Shown: in pieces, positions 10,953 to 21,690 of the stretch
Layout: each line of letters opens with the position of its first letter
How positions within the stretch are numbered: the stretch's first letter is position 1
From: Otatea glauca
Taxonomy: Eukaryota; Streptophyta; Magnoliopsida; Poales; Poaceae
Direction of reading: 5' to 3'
Assembly (NCBI GenBank): GCA_036346275.1
Contig: CM070725.1
Location: forward strand, 37,138,104 to 37,202,103
DNA: 64,000 bases
Program-made: the position numbers and the translations under genes
The notes under the pieces: model-generated
What the model saw: the letters and a program-made list of their open reading frames with translations, nothing else
Told to the model about the DNA's origin: nothing
Databases searched by the model: none

Positions 10953-12492
10953 AATATATCTCTCCCTCCGCGCGTGCCACCCCTCTACCTCCTTGCACCT
11001 GTGCCACCTCTGCCTTGCCCCCGTCTCCCCCACCTACGCTGCACCACCAACTCCCCATGCCCACGCCATCCCTCCATTCGCTCCGTCCATCCACCTCCCT
11101 GCGCCTGTGCCACCCCTTTGTTCGCCCCCCGCCCCTCCGCCTGCCCACCTCTGAGCCATCCCCCCGCCCGCACGGGTCATGTCGCCAGTCATAGCTTCCA
11201 CTACCGTCACCTCCCCGAAGGTTTGGCCAATCTCCAATTAGTATGGTGAGATGCTTCTACTCTCCCTCTTCTACTTCCTCCTTCCCCTTCTAGTTGCATC
11301 TCCCCTGGTTCTAGGGTTTGGGTCAGTGCGCCAGCGACGCCATGACGTGAACCCTCGACAATGGTTTGCCTCCCCTACGACCTCCTTCGCTTTCCCGTGG
11401 CCACACAGGGCTTCGTCCCCATCGTTTCGCCGGTCATGTCTTCCATCGACACACCGCCGTGACCTCCAGAAAGGTCCGACCGACCTCCAATTAGTACACT
11501 AAAATCCTTCTTCTCTCTCCTTCTACTTCCTCCTTCCCCTATCTTGATGCATCTCCCCTAGTTCTAGGGTTTGGTTCAGAATTCCATTGCCCAGCTACTT
11601 CAACCTTGTCGATGACCTCCCATGGTGGTTCTCATGCCTCCAGCATCGCTACTTCATGTTGAAAAGTGTTTGCTGCAAAGTGAGCCAGCAGATAAGGTGA
11701 TGAACTGCTTGTTGATCATGTACTAGATCGCTTCATTAAAAAATAAAAAGATGTTGTATTAGATCAAATTTTTTATGCTAAATTTAGATTTTAGATCGGT
11801 TGAAGTGCCGTGGTAGAGGTAGCCACACTTTTAGCTTGAAGTGTTAAAGTTTAGCTTTTTTACTTTGTGTGATTTTTATAATACGCAACTGCAGAACAAG
11901 GATGGTTCAGATAGTGTCTGCTCTTGGCATTGATTTATGAGGTAGTGCATTGGAGTTAAACATTTCATTTGAGAAATATGCTCATGCATTGCTAGGATTA
12001 TGTGCAAAAATATGTTGCTAAATTCTTAATAAGGTTAATTACATTGCTAATGCTATGTTGTGGAATTAATAAGGTTGGATGCATTTCTAGGATATCCTAT
12101 TAACTGGTGGTGGTGGAGGTCAATTTTTGTTTGTTTGCTAAATCGAACTTATCCTAAAATGTGCTAATTACATCTTGTGGGTATTTATGCATGCTGCCCG
12201 TGCTATTGATCTAAGGGATTTTCTACGGAGAAGTTGTTCTTCTACCAGCTCTAGCCAACAGAAGTGATAAAGATTATATTGCTGTGAAATTTGCAGGATG
12301 TTGCTATTACCTTTTTTTTGGCGATTTGGTTTGATTTGGTTTGAAGTACACTCGATAGCCTTCTCTGTTGGTCGCTAGCTTAAGTCACCGTGCTGTGAGC
12401 TCGAAACAGAGCTCGAGCTCCATCTTTAATGGTTTGTGATTAGGAATTGTGAGTAATTGTATTAGTTCTCATGGTTGGTTTGTATGTTAACT
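10953..12492. other. Gene-like but uncharacterised spacer with promoter-like duplicated block
   Basis: The first part is C-rich with ACCT/CCACC runs, like a plant 5' region. A block containing CTCCAATTAGTA, a pyrimidine-rich stretch and GGTTCTAGGGTTTGG occurs twice. The rest (11700-12492) is AT-rich and intron-like. No open frame has a recognisable domain. It could be host sequence captured by a transposon. Confidence 0.35.
11178..11600. repeat. Diverged direct duplication, period about 253 bp
   Basis: CTCCAATTAGTA followed by CTTCTACTTCCTCCTTCCCC and TCTAGGGTTTGG appears at about 11232-11320 and again at about 11485-11575. The upstream parts (CATGTCGCCAGTC and CATGTCTTCCATC) also align. The copies are clearly diverged. 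Confidence 0.6.
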
Positions 12493-13055
12493 CACTACTA
12501 CAGAAAAGGCCATCACAGATGGTTCGCAAACCACATCACAGACGGTTTTGTGAGCCGTTTAATCGAAGTGTCAGTGATGACAAAGAGTCATCACAGACGG
12601 TTTTGCAACCATTAGTGAAAAAACTCATCACAGGCGGTTCCAAATTGGAACCATCTGAGATGTAGCATTATCACAAACGGTTCTAAGGAATAACCGTCTG
12701 TGAAGATCCCATCATCACAGATGGTTCCATGTTGGAACCGTCTGAGATGATGACCTCATCACAGACGGTTCCTAATTGGAACCGTCTGTGATGAGGTTAT
12801 TATCCCAGACGGTTCTAAGGAATAACCGCCTGTGAAGATCCCATCATCACAAACGGTTCCAACATGGAACCGTCTGAGATGGTGACCTCATCACAGACGA
12901 TTCCAAATTGGAACCATCTGTGATGTAGTAACATCACTGACGGTTCCAAAATGGAACAGTTGTGATGATACTACATGATAAACGGTTCCAAATTTGGAAC
13001 CGTCTGTGTTGAGCTTCACAGATGGTTCTTCTTTCGAACCGTCTGTGATGTTAAT
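12493..13055. repeat. 3' subterminal inverted-repeat array of CACTA-1
   Basis: About a dozen alternating copies of CATCACAGACGGTTCC and its inverse, many separated by AAATT to give small palindromic hairpins. Subterminal arrays of this kind are the usual binding sites for the CACTA regulatory transposase protein. Confidence 0.85.
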
Positions 13056-13469
13056 TTTTTTTACTAAATTTTAATTTATTGGCTAGCCTCAGGAAATGCT
13101 AGCCATACCCTCTAAAACAAAAGGCAGTACACAACATCAGCAGCATATTATTACGACATACATTTAAAAAATGAACTCCAACCACATGTTACACCACATA
13201 CAACACATCCATTTCATAAATCAACTCAGATCGCACGTTATAACATATGTACAGTGCATCCATTTCAAAAATCAACTCACATATGTACTAACTATTTGGA
13301 TTCAAAACTACAAATGACAAATTCACAGTATAAGGTTCACAAATTAATTAATTCTGAATGCATGGTAAGTAACAAAATCACAACTCATTGGTTCAGCCTT
13401 GAGTGGCATCTGCCCTTTGGATCTAACACCTCACGCATGAAGAAGGTATAGAGGTTTCCTCGAATACTC

Positions 13470-15944
13470 AGGAGGTCAGCCTGTTCCAATGCAGATTCAG
13501 CGCATTGCCAAGCGTGTTGATGAGATGACTAAAGTCTTGCGTGTACATAAATTTAAATTCATAAGTGGAGACAATTGTTGCAACATCGACAGACCTGTAT
13601 GTCATTGGTCTTCTGTGAACCAACGAGGAGTGCCATGTTGTGGCAAACGTAGAATCCACATTGGTCATTGGCCTTTGGCTGCTGGTGGTACTGCCAAAAC
13701 ATAATAGGTTAATTAGTTCCGAAGGTATTATTATAGAGTGTGAAGGATTAATGCGTACTATCAGATACTGGAAAGTTAAAAGTATGCTTTAGAGTGGCTG
13801 GGTTCTTCTTGTGTGGCCCTCCGTGATATTTGTAGACATCGAACGACGTGTCGAGTAATTCTATGATAGGCTTCAAGTTGTGGGTGCCAGCCTTTTTGGA
13901 ATCAAGGTAAATTACCCGGTTCTTTCTTGGTATAATTACGAGTAGAACCCAGTGATACCTACACAGGTATGTCGTCATGGTCACTGAACCTAACTTCGAG
14001 ATGCGATATATAGACAAATAAACAAGTATAGCATCTGGACGAAGCACTTACCCCAGGTAGTGGGGTAAAAGTATGAATTTTTTGTCAGAATGAGCCAACA
14101 TTAGTTTTTTCACGTACTCGTGGATGACTCGTTTATCTTCATCCATGGTTTGCTTGGACACCATGTGGGGGTCAGCAAAACCCACCGGTTCTTTCCTTGC
14201 TTTTGCTTGCAAGATCATATATCTACATATAGAAAATCAAGGATTACATATATATATGATATTTATCATTGAGGTAGAAATGTAGACGGTGATTGTACAC
14301 ACTTACAGTGTCCAGCATCTTATGAGTGAGGCGTCGAGCGCTCTGAGGTTGTGCAGATCGAATAAGTCGGAGAAGCCAACCACGTAGATGCCATCTAAAA
14401 ATCGGTGTAACAAATGCTCCTCCTTGAAGCTTACCGAGATACTCGATGTTCGTTGTGCCACCGGCTTGTTGGCTTGTTGCATGCACCAATCTTGCAATCG
14501 TTTGTAGTCTAATGTAAGCGTCTTCGTGCGCTCATCCGTTTTGAACGGCTGCCCCAGCTCAAATTGCCGCACCAATGGGGAAAACGGAAAGTTACAGGCT
14601 AATCTGGTACCTTTCAATTTGCCCTTGTCTCCGCCTCCCCTTCTACCAAATATATTCTTCACAGGAGACGACTGGGTCCGAACTGCAGTAACGATCTGCG
14701 CCTGACGGGACACGGTAGCTGATTTAGCGGGCTCCTTCGGTTGATCACATAGCTCCGGTAGTGCTGGTAGCTCTGGCGCATCATGTGGCTCCGGTAGTGC
14801 TTGTAGCATCGGTGCTCCTAGGTGGGTGTCGAAGGAGATGTCCTTTTTAGCCACTGGATGAATGTGCCAATGGCATCCCCTAGTGTGACGATCTCATCGT
14901 TTGGGGGCATCTGTAGCGTGACGGTCTTGAAAATTTTATGTACACTGTCGACTTGGACTTTCGCGTAGCCCGGCTCTAAAGAATGATCGTGAATAAACGC
15001 CCCTATGCTGGATGAGTACGCTTGTCCCCAAGCGGCCTGTACGGGAATAGAGCCGTTGTCAAGCCTCACTTGTAGATTGCACGGTGTGGGCACCTACATA
15101 AGGGTACACAAGTAATTAGCTAACACGTCCAACAGGTTTATCTAAGGAGTATTGCAGGCATCTTACCCGGGTGCCATCAGGAGGAAATCTGGCTTCATCC
15201 ACGTCCGTCTCAGGGGGAGACACGCAGCTGCTCGGACGGTTGGTTGGTTGGGCTGAACTGCACCGGTGCTTCTTGGGCTTGCACGTTCCGTGCCTGCCTC
15301 TCCGCAGCCACCCTTTGCTCCATCCATTCCTCAAGGTTTCGTAGCTGACTATTGAACTGCGCTCTGAGCCTTTCCTTAACCCTTTCCTCAATCAAGGCTA
15401 CTAGCTGTTCCTCGCGCTCGACTTTGCTTCTCTTTCTATTCCGGTACGTGTCGGAGTCATGTGGGAATCCCATTTTCCAGGGAACGAAAACACCTAGGCT
15501 TCGGGTGCGACCCGGGTGCTCCTTGTTTCCCAAGGCCGTGGAGAGTATGTCTTTTTCTCTATTTGAAGTGAAAGAGCCCTGGAAAGATTCCATGCTCAAC
15601 GATATTAGACGTTGGGACACTTCCTCATCAGCGGGGTTTGCAAAGGACACGTCGTCCGAAGACGTGGAACGTGACCTTGCTCTTACCCAGTTTCGGACAC
15701 GCGGGTCCACGATCGAGGCAAACGGTGGCGCGACCTCCTTATGGATTGCCTCATCGTCCTCCCTCGTCCATTGTGCGATCTTGCCCGCGTACCCTGTTGA
15801 GCCGAGTCTGTGTGGGTGAGTGTTTTTTGACTGGAAGGTCTTGTGCACCGCACTTGCAAACGCGAATTCTTCAGTTGTCTTTAACTCAACAAATTGTCCC
15901 CAGACATCTTCGGAGATGAACCCGTACTTTTGGAACGGTGTCAT
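13470..15944 (-). pseudogene. CACTA-1 second gene: Transposase_24-like region fused to Ulp1-like cysteine protease
   Basis: The minus ATG at 15944 opens MTPFQKYGFISEDVWGQF, followed by ELKTTEEF and HPHRLGSTGYAGK, matching the plant Ptta/En-Spm (Transposase_24) family, then a charged coiled-coil stretch. Exons can be traced as 15944-15167, 15093-14307, 14222-14052, 13958-13769 and from 13690 onward, with GTAAG-type donors and AG acceptors at each junction. The late exons encode a C48 (Ulp1) fold with the expected His (YHWVLLVI), Asp (IYLDS) and Cys (DQCGFYV). Frameshifts near 15230 and 14850 break the frame, so it is a pseudogene. The last exon is not resolved. Its counterpart in CACTA-2 is better preserved. 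Confidence 0.7.
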
Positions 15945-16383
15945 TTCCTTAATTACGTAATTAGGTTATCACACTCCTCTGTCAACGTCTTCCATGATGG
16001 GTAGGTGATGGGGACCCTTTCACGCCCAACGATCCCACACATGGTCCGAAAAGCTGTCGCAGCCTTTGGAGGTGTAGTAGTGGCCCCATTGTGCGGATCG
16101 ACCGCCATGATGGTTTATCGGCTCTGAGGCCTTTTACTAAGCCCTCTTGGAGCGCGCCTCTTTCCTTCCACGTTAGGCGCATCATCAGATCCGTTTGGCG
16201 GCGAGGACTAAGGGGATGCCATCTTGTACGATGCAATGTTAAGAGTAGGTAAGTTAAAAGAAGCAAATTTCAATTAAGAGTAGGTAAGTTAAGAGAAGCT
16301 AAACTATCAATTAAGAGTAGGTAAGTTTAAATGAATTATAAGAGAAGCTAAACAATTCATTGAGTCAATAAGGCCTTAAACCC

Positions 16384-18660
16384 TTACATGCTACGTAGGA
16401 ACATAGGCCCGCACATCTTTATCTCCCTCACAAGGTGAACAATGAGATGGACCATGATATCAAAAAATGACGGAGGGAAATACATCTCAAGATTACATAT
16501 AGTCATTACCACCTCGGCCTGCAGAGCATCTATTCCTTCGAGATCGATGACCTTCTGAGCAATTGTGTTAAAGAAATAACACAGCCTTGTAATTGTCTCC
16601 TGGACCTTGGTCGGTAAAATACTTCTAATTGCCACAGGGAGCATCTGTGTCATAAGCACATGGCAATCATGGGACTTCATGCCAGTTAAACTCAAATCTT
16701 GCATCAAAACAAGTCTCTTCAAGTTGGAAGAGTAACCGGACAGAACTTTCACACTATGCAAGCACTGGCACAGTTCGGTTCTCTCGGCCTTGGATAGAGT
16801 GTAACAAGCAGGTTCACAGTATGTTCGCCCTTTATCGGTCTCCTTCGGTGCTAACTCAGGTCTGATGCCCATATCGACCAAGTCAAGCCATGCGTTCATA
16901 TCGTCCTTTGTTTTGCCCTTAATATTCAGTAAGAGACTAATCAAGCTATCGCAGACATTCTTCTCTACGTGCATCACGTCAATGAAGTGTCGAACTTCTA
17001 GGTGCTCCCAATAAGGTAGGTCCCAAAATATTGATCGCTTCTTCCACATGCTCTTATCACGGGTCCTCGATTTACCTCCCTTTCCAAGCGCAACATCCAA
17101 GTTCTTAACTATATCATGAATGTATGTCCCACTTAAAGACGTTGGAGCTAAATTGTCTTCGGTCATACCGTCGAATTATTTCTTCATCTTGCGGTATGGG
17201 TGATTCCTCCGAAGGAACCTACGGTGACGCATGTACACGATTTTGCCCGAGTGATTCAGCCACACACTCTCGGTATCATCCAAGCAGTGAGTACATGCTT
17301 TGGCTCCTTTTGTACTCTGCCCCGATAGGTTAGCAAGGGCAGGATAATCATTTATGGTGTAGAACAACATGCAACACAAAGTGGAATACTCTCGTTTGTG
17401 AGCATCCCATACCTGCACCCCAGGAGCCCACAACGTGTTCAGATCTTCCACTAATGGTGCTAGGTACACATCAATATCGTTTTCAGGTTGCTTCGGACCT
17501 TTGATGAGTATAGACATCAATATATACTTTCGCTTCATACACAACCTAGGAGGAAGGTTGTACACACAAAGATTCACTGGCTAAGTGCTATGACGGCTGC
17601 TCATGTTGCCGAAAGGATTCATTCCATCCGTGCTCAATTCGAACCTGATGTTCCTCGGATCCGCTGTGAATTCTTCAAACCTCCTATCGATGTTTCTCCA
17701 CTGTGTAGAATCAGCAGGGTGCCTAATCATTCCATCGTTCTTGCGCTCATCCGACTGCCACCGAAGTAATTTTGCCTCTTTTGGGTTCGCAAACAAATGC
17801 TTCAAACGGGGAATTATAGGCAGATATCATGCCACCTTAGCAGGAGGTCCTTTGTTGAACTCCATGCACTCGTCATCATCATTCGATCTATCTTTACGCT
17901 TGTACCGGGATGCGTTGCACACCGGACATACATGCAAGCTTGCGTACTCTTTGCGGTAGAGGATACAGTCGTTCGGACATGCATGTATTCTTTCTACTTC
18001 CATTCCCAAGGGACAGAGAACCTTTTTGGATTTGTAGGTGGTTGTCGGCAACTCGTTTCCCTCCGGAAGCATATCCGCTAACAGACCTAACAGCGCCGTG
18101 AAACTCTTATCAGACCAACCGTTACTTGCCTTTAATTTCAGCAGTTCCAGCACAGATGACAACCTTGTGTATTTGGACTTGCAACCCGGGAACAAAGGTT
18201 TCTCCGAGTCGTCCATCAAGCCTCAGAATTTTACATACTCCCTCTCATCACGGCTCCCTTCGGCATCCCGTAGCATCTGATCCAGATTGTCATCGTGGAA
18301 CCTATCCTCATCGAAAGCATAATCCATATCATCTGGAGTATCGTTGACGTCATTGACGATATCCAGAGTATCGTTGTCTTCATCGATGATGGTAGTACTA
18401 CTTGGTCCCTACGTAATCTGCTCTTCACCGTTACTGGTCCAACAGGTATACCCCCTTTTGAAACCTCGTAGAATCAAGTGTGCTTCGATCTGCGCTGAGT
18501 TTGGAAACATCCTAAGATTCTCGCAGTCAATGCATGGACAAGGCATAAATTCCACCCCCTTATTCAATATATCTTTCTCTGCAGCTCTTCTAAAAGCGGA
18601 GACACCATTAATATACTCGGCGCTCCCACGGTTCTCAGTGTACATCCAGCTTCGGTCCAT
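16384..18660 (-). pseudogene. TNP2-like transposase of CACTA-1, five internal stops
   Basis: From ATG 18660 to the stop at 16384 the minus strand keeps one reading frame for 759 codons. It is interrupted only by in-frame stops at 18411-18409, 18225-18223, 17829-17827, 17583-17581 and 17178-17176. The N-terminus (MDRSWMY, then CPCIDCENLR and GFKRGYTCWTS) is the transposase-associated domain. The middle (KLKASNGWSDKSF, HACPNDCILY, NPFGNMSS, MHVEKNVCDSL) is the Transposase_21 core of the TNP2 family that cuts CACTA ends. The protein stops at FLRSM where relatives continue with a conserved C-terminus, so the 3' part is deleted. Three of the stops replace Trp or Gln codons still intact in CACTA-2. 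It is non-functional. Confidence 0.85.
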
Positions 18661-19184
18661 CTACGCTACATATGTAACAATAGGTGTTAAAGGATGAATT
18701 AAGTACGCTAGGAGTGCACATGCGCACATATGCTACATGTAGGCTACATTTCAACTTGCCGATTAACTTATATAGCTCCTAACATCCAAAAAATAACGAA
18801 TAGATATATAGCTCTACAACCAAGCTAGATCCAGTAATTAACTAGCTTCATTTCCCTCTTTACCAATGTAGATCTTACATATATTGTAAATTTTAACCAT
18901 TTACTACTTTACATAACAAAGAACAAATGGATCTACACCTAGATGTAGAACCCAGCGTCATTTTTATCTTTTACCAAGGTATGTAGATCTAAAATATAAT
19001 GCTATTTTGAAGCAATTACTAACCTTAGATGACCTAGAGAGCAAGGATCTACAATTACATCTCCAAATCTAGGGTCTCTTTCACCAGATCGCCTCTCAAT
19101 TGTGGCCACCACAAAAATATCTACGAAACCCTAAATATGCAGAGGATCGAGGTCGAGGCTCTCTGTTCGTGTTAATGAAGGTAG

Positions 19185-19345
19185 ATCATCACAGATAGTT
19201 TGTAAACAAAACCGTCTGTGTTATTTCCCACATCACTGACAGTTTTATCCACAAATCGTCTCTGATGTCTTCACAGACGGCTTGTAGATAAAACCGTCTG
19301 AGATGAGTCATCACAGACAGTCTTATCCACAAACCGTATGCGATG
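19185..19345. repeat. Inner block of subterminal-type inverted repeats in CACTA-1
   Basis: Copies of CACAGACGGTTTGTAGATA and TATCCACAAACCGTCTG alternate. This is the same motif family as the outer 5' array (20170-20460), but it lies on the far side of the plus-strand ORF at 19567-20016. Confidence 0.75.
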
Positions 19346-19498
19346 TGCTTCTTCCCAAGACAGGGGCGCCGCGCCTCGTCTTCCCCAAATCCTTCCATCT
19401 TCCGAGGAAGAGACTTCCTGTCGTCGCTTCGTTTCGCCCCAATGTGCCTCATCTTCCCAAAGCCTCTTCTTCCCGTCGCTTCGTTTCCGATCGAGCGC

Positions 19499-19507
19499 TA
19501 TATATAT
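19499..19507 (+). promoter_or_regulatory. TATA box before the plus-strand ORF in CACTA-1
   Basis: TATATATAT 60 bp before the ATG at 19567, in an otherwise GC-rich stretch. Spacing and orientation suit that ORF. Confidence 0.35.
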
Positions 19508-19566
19508 GGTACCGCGCGCTGGAGTCCAATGTACTCGATCGATCGCATTCCTCGGAGATCATCGCC

Positions 19567-20016
19567 ATGAGCAGCTCATCAAACAACTCCACCCCGGCCT
19601 CCTCTATCGGCTCCGCTACCTCACCGCCTCCGCTGCCACCCCCACCATCGACTTCCCCTCCGCCACCGTCGCCATCGTCGACTTCGCCTCCTCGGCCCCT
19701 ACGGCAATGGTTGCGGCGCTGCGGCGCCATATCCATGAATCCGCCGGCCGAGGCTTATCGTCGATGGTCCCCTCCGCCGGTCACCTCATGCACCGCTCCG
19801 TCCGCCTTAAGCGTCGGAAAGAAGCGTTCGGCGTCGCCAATACTGATCTCCTCCTCTGACGACGATAGCTACGACTCGTCGGAGGGCTACCATGATGGCT
19901 GGGAGCTGGAGGACGGCCCAGACAGAGCGGTTCTAGCGAGGACCCCGACGGTCACACCGACGATGACTCCGACACTGACAACTCCAGCGATGACGAGGAG
20001 ACCGACTAGGGCGTAG
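19567..20016 (+). CDS. Uncharacterised 149-aa Ser/Pro-rich ORF inside CACTA-1, opposite to its transposase
   Basis: The ATG at 19567 was chosen because it follows a TATA box by 60 bp; the frame stays open further upstream but through repeat sequence. The protein has a Ser/Thr-rich start (MSSSSNNSTPASS), a proline-rich tract (about residues 18-45), an R-R-C-G motif, an acidic patch (SSDDDSYDSSEGYHDGWELE, about 100-120) and a basic threonine-rich tail. It looks disordered, with no known fold and no signal peptide. It lies between two blocks of CACTA subterminal repeats. It may be a captured host exon, an accessory CACTA gene, or chance GC-rich openness. I do not recognise it. Confidence 0.35.
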   Translation: MSSSSNNSTPASSIGSATSPPPLPPPPSTSPPPPSPSSTSPPRPLRQWLRRCGAISMNPPAEAYRRWSPPPVTSCTAPSALSVGKKRSASPILISSSDDDSYDSSEGYHDGWELEDGPDRAVLARTPTVTPTMTPTLTTPAMTRRPTRA

Positions 20017-20087
20017 CTAGTAGCTAGCTAGGGATCCAAATTTTTGTACATATGTGATCGATGCATGCATGCAAGCTTGCTAGTTCT

Positions 20088-20088
<1 letters not shown>

Positions 20089-20131
<43 letters not shown>
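20089..20131. repeat. Compound microsatellite (AT)n(GT)n
   Basis: About 12 AT dinucleotides followed directly by about 9 GT dinucleotides, 70 bp downstream of the stop codon of the plus-strand ORF. Confidence 0.95.
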
Positions 20132-20169
20132 AAATTAATGCATGTTATTTCTTCAACCGTTCGTTCATT

Positions 20170-20460
20170 TAAATTATAGAGTTCATCATCAGAGACGGTT
20201 TGTAGATAAAACCGACTATGATATTTTTCTATTCACAGACGGTTTTATAAACAAACCGTATGAGATAATACAGCTAATATCGCAGACGGTTTGTAGATAG
20301 AACCGTCTGTGATATATCACTCATCACAGACGTTTCTATCCACAAACCGTCTGCGATATTGGCTGTATTATCTCAGACGGTTTGTTTATAAAACCGTCAG
20401 TGATGTGTCAACATCACAGACGGTTTTGGCCACAAACCGTCTGCGATGTGCGCAAGTATC
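20170..20460. repeat. 5' subterminal inverted-repeat array of CACTA-1
   Basis: Alternating copies of CAGACGGTTTGTAGATA and ACAAACCGTCTGCGATA lead up to the terminal inverted repeat that ends at 20528. Confidence 0.85.
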
Positions 20461-20584
20461 TTTCTAAACAATTTTCTTAAAAAATAGTCAGTGATAACGT
20501 ATCTAATATAACCTCTTTTGTAGTAGTGATGCTCGTTATTGTTGCTATCTAACAAAGATTTTCTTTTCTGCCTATCAGATAAGC

Positions 20585-20790
20585 TGCTCTACTCTATCGT
20601 ATTCTTCTGGAGTCAGCTATCCGCAACTGCGATAACTTAAGTTACCGAGAACGATGTCGAGAAAATCATTGATTGGGAGAACAATCGCGTACACGTCACC
20701 AGAGTATGGAGCTACCATTGGCTTCTTCCCTGTAGACCATGTGACATTAGATTATCTCAAATTGACAGGCCGAAACATGAAACTGTATGT
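20585..20790 (+). pseudogene. Aconitate hydratase gene fragment (two separated coding pieces joined)
   Basis: Two pieces of aconitase/IRP1-type coding sequence lie end to end. The first corresponds to the segment recognisable as ILLESAIRNCDN and TENDVEKIIDWEN. The second, from about 20692, reads SPEYGATIGFFPVDHVTLDY and KLTGR. In intact aconitases these motifs are far apart, so a large internal part is missing. Single-base losses near 20599 and a two-base loss near 20638 shift the frame. The active enzyme (citrate to isocitrate isomerisation, 4Fe-4S cluster) cannot be made from this. It abuts a fragment of an unrelated gene and the edge of CACTA-1, which suggests transposon capture. Confidence 0.75.
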
Positions 20791-20912
20791 TTAACTATCT
20801 CCAAACTCTTTTATTCATGCCATCATTGATATTTTGATAGCTAAAATAAGCTTGAGTATTTTGCTCTCAGACCACTTGCTGTTCTTTCACATTTCTGTAT
20901 TCAATTTTGTTA

Positions 20913-21090
20913 GATTGGTGAAGTTAGAGCTTCCCTAGGACAAGTATCAAGAAAATCAGCACTGTATTGCTCAGATGATTCAATTGCGAGGTACCTGGTA
21001 GCAAGGAACTAGGATGTGAAGAAAGCTACAAAAATGCTTAAGGAAACCTTGAATGGCGTTCAGAGTATAAGCCAGATGAGATCCGTTAGG
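20913..21090 (+). pseudogene. CRAL-TRIO (SEC14-like) protein gene fragment, one exon
   Basis: After an AG acceptor (TTGTTAG, about 20912) the sequence encodes IGEVRASLGQV and then SDDSIARYLVARN, a stop, and DVKKATKMLKETL. This matches the N-terminal helical region of SEC14-like lipid-transfer proteins (consensus R-Y-L-R-A-R-x-W-x-V). A TAG replaces the conserved Trp codon, and a base is lost before the stretch that should read WRSEYKPDEIR. A plausible donor (GTGAGCC) follows. The fragment is dead, and intron-like sequence continues to about 21470. Confidence 0.75.
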
Positions 21091-21230
21091 TGAGCCATTC
21101 TCAACTTTTGACTTAAGAAAACCTATATTGCTTGAAAGAAGTAACACTTCATGTATCCATGTGGTACAAATGATTCGTCTTATGCCACAGTGGAGCTTCC
21201 TAGCATGCTTTGTGAAACAATTGATGTATT

Positions 21231-21258
21231 ATAACTACATAGAGCTCTATGTAGTTAT
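21231..21258. repeat. Perfect 28-bp palindrome
   Basis: The half-site ATAACTACATAGAG is followed directly by its exact reverse complement with no spacer, centred on GAGCTC. Confidence 0.95.
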
Positions 21259-21469
21259 GCACAGCACAAATGCATGAATATCTTCTTGACTAGTTTAGTG
21301 AAGATAGATGGTTTTACTTAGGTGAAATCAAATGAGCATATTTATACCTTTTGATAGTTAACTTGTTGATAGATCTTCTCCGGTTAGCATCATCAATCCA
21401 TATCTGTCTATGCATACATTATGCGTGTGTGCATTATTCATATTCATGTGCTTTGATTCAACATATGTT

Positions 21470-21690
21470 ACTTTATATATGCGTCCATTATTCGTATATC
21501 TTTATCCGTTCCTGATCCGAATCCCTCACATATTCGACCCGTGTCCGCATCCCCAATTATCCAGATTCGTATTCAGATCCGACTAGCCCGTATTCGGTTC
21601 CGAATCCGGAATAAAAATATGATTTAAAATACAAGAAGAACAATATCCACCCGTATCCGATCTGTTTTCACTCTTACATGTGAATCCGTA
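21470..21690 (-). mobile_element. hAT-like element remnant, inverted relative to the copy at 26220
   Basis: Its reverse complement aligns over about 220 bp with the left part of the 26220-26809 element: GAAAACAGATCGGATACGGG against GAAAACGGGTCGGATACAAG, then TCCGGATTCG, GATACGGGCTA-type blocks and ATAAAGATATACG. No ends or target duplication are preserved. Confidence 0.6.

Larger units (their letters stand above)
12493..20528 (-). mobile_element. CACTA-1, large En/Spm-type element transcribed on the minus strand
   Basis: Left end CACTACTACAGAAAAGG (12493); right end, read on the minus strand, CACTACTACAAAAGAGG (20528). Both ends carry arrays of inverted subterminal repeats. Within it, in minus order, lie a TNP2-like transposase pseudogene, a second gene joining a Transposase_24-type segment to a Ulp1-like protease, and the GGCTAGCCTCAGG block (about 13080-13110) that also marks the 3' ends of the other CACTA copies in inverted form. 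The flanking triplets ACT and ATG do not match, so the exact boundaries or the insertion history are unsettled. All its genes are broken. Confidence 0.75.

Noticed and set aside
19303..19566. N-terminal extension of the plus-strand ORF to 237 aa
   Set aside because: It runs through subterminal repeat sequence and upstream of the TATA box, so it is unlikely to be translated.
10791..20528. One single 9.7-kb CACTA element
   Set aside because: The outer termini match well, but 12493 has its own CACTA terminus next to a 3' subterminal array and the conserved GGCTAGCCTCAGG block. MITE plus 8-kb element explains the end types better. It is kept only as an alternative.
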